A stretch of DNA of 7,557 nt, taken from positions 1 through 7,557 of the forward strand of contig CAYFFP010000011.1 of NCBI GenBank assembly GCA_964342515.1, in the 5' to 3' direction. The notes under the pieces are model-generated. The model made no database searches and was not told where the DNA came from. It worked only from the letters and a program-made list of their open reading frames with translations. Each line of letters begins with the position of its first letter. Within the stretch, counting starts at the first letter, position 1. Made by a program: the position numbers and the translations under genes. Shown one piece after another: positions 6,828-7,557 of the stretch. Origin of the DNA: UBA5004 sp964342515 (GTDB taxonomy: Bacteria > Patescibacteriota > Minisyncoccia > Phycocordibacterales > Zambryskibacteraceae).

Positions 6828-7532
6828 TTAGATTGGACAAGAACCGTATTGCCAGATTACCAACCCTTGTGCGGCACCGGTGCTACCTTGACTGTGAGTG
6901 GAAGTGGCCCAGACATTTGCGCCAAAGGTAAGTCTGATAGCCGTAGCAGTGGAAGTGGCGTAAGTGCTAATACAACCCACAGCTAAGGTTGTGGTGGCCG
7001 TATTTGTAGTAGGTTGAGTAATATTCCCCCCGACTCCAATGGTCGTAGTAGCTGTACCGCCGAAGTAAGCCGTTTCGTTGACGGAGAGTCTTGTCGTCGA
7101 GGCCTGGCCACCTAAGGTGGACTGGCCGACTATAGAGAGAGTGCCGGCTCCCGTTATATTGCCGCCGACACCAATGGTGGTGGTGGCTGTACCGCCGAAG
7201 AAAGCGGTGTTGTTTACTGAGAAAATCGTGGTTGAGGCTCTCCCCAAGGTGGCGGTGCCGACTATGGAGAGCGTTCCAGGTCCGACAATGTTTCCTGCTA
7301 CGTCAATAGTGGTCGAGGCAGTACCGCCGAAGTAAGCGGTGTTGTTGACGGAAAGAACGGTGGAAGAAGCATAGTTTCCGGTAATCTTACCGTCAGTCGT
7401 GATATTGGTGCTAATAGTGGTAGCGGCTTGGATAAGACCGGTGACCAACAAGACCGAGAGAACGACGGAAAGAACCACCGCCACCGGTCCCAACGCGGCA
7501 ATGGAATCTGTTAAATTATTTACTCTTTTCAT
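6828..7532 (-). CDS. Surface protein with tandem SVNNTAYFGGTA-type repeats
   Basis: 234 aa. A basic start and a hydrophobic segment (about 13-36, ALGPVAVVLSVVLSVLLVTG) form a signal peptide or anchor. Two full repeats of 44-45 residues follow (55-98 and 99-143), then a partial third (144-172). Each carries ASTT.LSVNNTAYFGGTA and TTIGVGGNI; the full ones also have GTLSIVG. The regular Ser/Thr/Gly-rich pattern suggests a beta-solenoid or fibre-like stalk. The tail (about 180-234) has two Cys (187, 232) and ends LVIWQYGSCPI, which looks like a folded cap. The protein is presumably exported. The ATG at 7532 directly precedes the hydrophobic segment; only 25 AT-rich bases upstream are visible and they show no Shine-Dalgarno. 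It is the first visible gene of the envelope series. Its role (adhesion, surface layer or pilus-like) cannot be told. Confidence 0.85.
   Translation of the reverse strand: MKRVNNLTDSIAALGPVAVVLSVVLSVLLVTGLIQAATTISTNITTDGKITGNYASSTVLSVNNTAYFGGTASTTIDVAGNIVGPGTLSIVGTATLGRASTTIFSVNNTAFFGGTATTTIGVGGNITGAGTLSIVGQSTLGGQASTTRLSVNETAYFGGTATTTIGVGGNITQPTTNTATTTLAVGCISTYATSTATAIRLTFGANVWATSTHSQGSTGAAQGLVIWQYGSCPI
7017..7370 (-). repeat. Tandem coding repeats, unit about 132-135 bp, 2.7 copies
   Basis: The DNA of the surface-protein gene repeats with its protein: copy 1 at 7239-7370, copy 2 at 7104-7238, partial copy 3 at 7017-7103. The strings around GCCGAAGTAAGC and CACCAATGGTGGT/CTCCAATGGTCGT recur with modest divergence. 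Such repeats can change copy number by slippage or recombination, and can collapse in assemblies. Confidence 0.85.
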
Positions 7533-7557
7533 TTTTTATTATTAATTTTAAACACAG

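Noticed and set aside
7017..7370. CRISPR-like or non-coding tandem array
   Set aside because: The repeats stay in frame within one coding sequence and have no unique spacers.

Overview
The window looks like part of a Candidate Phyla Radiation (Patescibacteria, probably Parcubacteria-like) genome, or a metagenomic scaffold from one. The evidence is an intron-bearing 23S rRNA gene with an expanded domain I, a solitary wHTH-Cas2-like protein, and a run of secreted proteins of types common in that group: a ComEA-like HhH-PKD-lamin-tail-like protein, a Gly-linker/peptidoglycan-binding protein, and a Ser/Thr/Gly-rich repeat surface protein. The lineage is inferred from gene content and was not tested by phylogeny. 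A run of 10 N (2616-2625) marks a scaffold join.

Layout. Bases 1 to about 2365 are the 23S rRNA gene on the minus strand. Its 5' end is near 2365 and its 3' part lies off the left edge. It is interrupted at 129-321 by a 193-nt group I intron, at the E. coli 1931 position inside the conserved I-CeuI-type target. Bases 2366-2615 are leader or 16S-23S spacer with two covarying hairpins. The N gap follows, exactly where the upstream part of the rRNA operon would be expected; no 16S is visible. At 2626-2666 is a strong minus-strand terminator. At 2800-3163 is a compact plus-strand unit: consensus promoter, strong Shine-Dalgarno, an 80-aa unknown protein and a terminator. It converges on msrB (3159-3533, minus). 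At 3638-4304 a wHTH/Cas2-like gene is bracketed by two copies of the same AT-rich palindrome, the most unusual arrangement here. From 7532 down to 4350 runs a minus-strand, operon-like series of envelope proteins: repeat surface protein, peptidoglycan-binding protein, small membrane-anchored protein, a possible 33-aa membrane peptide, and the ComEA-PKD-LTD protein.

How the genes may work together. The five minus-strand genes at the right are tightly packed or overlapping, and nearly all carry a signal peptide or membrane segment. They could build one cell-surface assembly. The helix-hairpin-helix DNA-binding module suggests a link to DNA uptake, and the PG-binding module suggests anchoring to the wall; this is inference. 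MsrB repairs oxidised methionine. None of the minus-strand genes shows a convincing Shine-Dalgarno sequence, whereas the plus-strand unit does. No CRISPR array, cas1, tRNA or transposase was found.
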